From Acinetobacter calcoaceticus ANC 3811 (lineage in GTDB: Bacteria > Pseudomonadota > Gammaproteobacteria > Pseudomonadales > Moraxellaceae), in assembly GCF_000399665.1 (NCBI RefSeq), contig NZ_KB976986.1, positions 693,131 through 757,130 of the forward strand: DNA of 64,000 nucleotides, written 5' to 3'. The notes beneath the pieces were generated by a model. That model was not told the DNA's origin. It did not search any database and worked only from the letters and a program-made list of their open reading frames with translations. Position numbers and translations under genes: made by a program. Of the stretch, positions 63,030 through 64,000 are shown piece after piece. Numbering within the stretch: position 1 is the stretch's first letter; each line of letters starts with the position of its first letter.

Positions 63030-63347
63030 ATGGGAAAAACTAAATCAATAGTTGTTTTAGCAGTAATAACTTGTACCTTGTCGGGTTGTCTACAAATGTT
63101 TCCACCTACTGTAGCTGAGCTGAATCCTGGGGTTTATCAACTTCATGCTCAAAGTAATGCATTTGGTTCAAGAAAAGCTTTGAGGGCAAAGTTAATCGGT
63201 AAAGCAGAAGAAATATGTAAAGATAAGGGTTTTGATGAGTTGGATAGCAATAACAAAATCGTAAATCATCATACTGTCTATAATTCAGGAATGCTTATTC
63301 CAGTAAATACCAAAGCAGCCGTTTTGAAAATTAAGTGTAAAGATTAA
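63030..63347 (+). CDS. Small predicted lipoprotein
   Basis: 105 residues. The signal peptide ends in LSGC (lipobox; Cys20). The mature part NPGVYQLHAQSNAFGSRKAL begins a compact alpha/beta domain with a conserved-looking Cys pair (EICKD and IKCKD). It would be attached to a membrane facing the periplasm. No family recognised with confidence. The flanks carry a short direct repeat. Confidence 0.75.
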   Translation: MGKTKSIVVLAVITCTLSGCLQMFPPTVAELNPGVYQLHAQSNAFGSRKALRAKLIGKAEEICKDKGFDELDSNNKIVNHHTVYNSGMLIPVNTKAAVLKIKCKD

Positions 63348-63363
63348 TTTAAATAGAAGTTAA

Positions 63364-63444
63364 GCCATTAGAAAGTTAATTCTGTCAAACGTATGACGGT
63401 ATAAGAAAACCAAGCAGGTATCGACTAATGGCGGGGTTTTTTAT
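63364..63444 (+). terminator. Structured 3' region with terminator
   Basis: GCCATTAG (63364-63371) pairs with CTAATGGC (63425-63432), enclosing an inner hairpin CTGTCA/TGACGG. A GGGG and T run follows. It begins 17 bases after the lipoprotein stop. The second repeat copy (63425-63466) overlaps its right half. Confidence 0.5.
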
Positions 63445-63466
63445 TATTAAGTATTTCTGTAATATC
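63425..63466 (+). repeat. Short direct repeat, copy 2
   Basis: Similar to 62834-62872, with an extra GGGG and a few changes. The shared part includes CTAATGG, TTTTTTATT and CTGTAATATC. Confidence 0.55.
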
Positions 63467-63763
63467 TGTATATAAATTTAGCGCTAAATGATTGGTGTTA
63501 GAAATCAAAAGAAGGGATGGATCTTTTCAAGCTAGCATAAATTTATATGTTTTTTGGTTTTAAATATTTGAATTATTTTATTTTTAATTCGATTTATATT
63601 GATGGAGTTTAGGTGTTATCAAATTGGAAAATGACTGTATGCATCTTTCCAATTCTAGTTTTAAACAACTTTTTCGTTAGGCTTATTTCTGGGTGAAAAG
63701 AGGAAGCAGCCTTTTTTATTAATTAAGAAAAAACATAATTTTTTAGATGGAATTTAAATATTG
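63445..63763. other. AT-rich intergenic region
   Basis: About 320 bases with no gene. A GGCTT...AAGCAGCC pair with a long loop before Ts near 63710 is too weak to call a terminator. Confidence 0.4.
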
Positions 63764-63994
63764 ATGTACACAATTAGATATGTTCATCGGAACAACACTT
63801 ACTATATCGCTTCGAATATCGAAGGAAATTTTATTATTCTTGAATCAATGGATTCAGAATTTCGTATGGGTCATCAAATTTCTTATGACGGAGAGAAGGT
63901 ATTTAACCTTACTTTGAATGATGAAACTGATGCAGTCATTAAATTAGAGAGTAATGAAAAAACAGCATACGAATACTTACTTTCAGTTAAATAA
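63764..63994 (+). CDS. Small cytoplasmic protein, unknown
   Basis: 76 residues from the ATG at 63764. Sequence alternates strands and charged turns (YTIRYVHRNNTYYIASNIEGN) with no signal peptide, Cys or membrane segment. No family recognised. The ribosome-binding site is weak. The even residue composition and stop at a normal distance support a real gene, but moderately. Confidence 0.55.
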   Translation: MYTIRYVHRNNTYYIASNIEGNFIILESMDSEFRMGHQISYDGEKVFNLTLNDETDAVIKLESNEKTAYEYLLSVK

Positions 63995-64000
63995 ATCAGT

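Overview
The window looks like a chromosomal segment of an Acinetobacter species, probably of the A. calcoaceticus-baumannii complex. The basis is low GC with AT-rich spacers and the protein styles: a Tat-exported phosphocholine phospholipase C, a Csu-like spore-coat-U pilus, a fused MoaC/MoaB, a UmuC without UmuD, and NasT-controlled nitrate assimilation. No phage, insertion sequence, CRISPR array, tRNA or rRNA was seen. The assignment rests on recognition, not on a search.

Left part (1-14.2 kb): the 3' end of dnaX opening in an 11-copy GAACCT repeat, a small lipoprotein and phospholipase C, a thioesterase/alcohol dehydrogenase pair, a YcgJ-like secreted protein, an HxlR regulator divergent from a tautomerase, an LMW phosphatase-murB-YdcF-hydrolase run, a linear-amide hydrolase and an FMN glutamate-synthase-like enzyme. 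Next (14.6-20.4 kb) is a four-gene chaperone-usher pilus operon in AT-rich flanks. Then come an MFS gene, the housekeeping aroQ-accB-accC operon, and an orphan umuC behind a possible DNA-damage operator.

26.8-38.6 kb is an iron-uptake island. Six genes transcribed leftward match Staphylococcus aureus sbnA-B-C-D-(E+F fused)-G in order, followed by a separately promoted TonB receptor. Both units start near Fur-box-like sequences. No sbnH-type decarboxylase is present, so the product may be a carboxylated relative of staphyloferrin B.

39-55.7 kb is a nitrate-assimilation and molybdenum-cofactor island. nasT-nasS lie opposite nirB, a NirD/FAD-oxidoreductase fusion, nasA, mobA, a second molybdopterin oxidoreductase and moaA-D-E-CB-moeA. 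A sigma-54-like promoter, tandem hairpins and an intrinsic terminator ahead of nirB fit NasT antitermination. Between the siderophore and nitrate islands is a candidate ~117-nt small RNA with its own promoter and terminator.

The right end (56-64 kb) holds an HxlR regulator, a divergent MocR/EamA pair, tusD-C-B-E for tRNA 2-thiolation, a GalE-like protein lacking the catalytic lysine, fumC and two small unknown genes.
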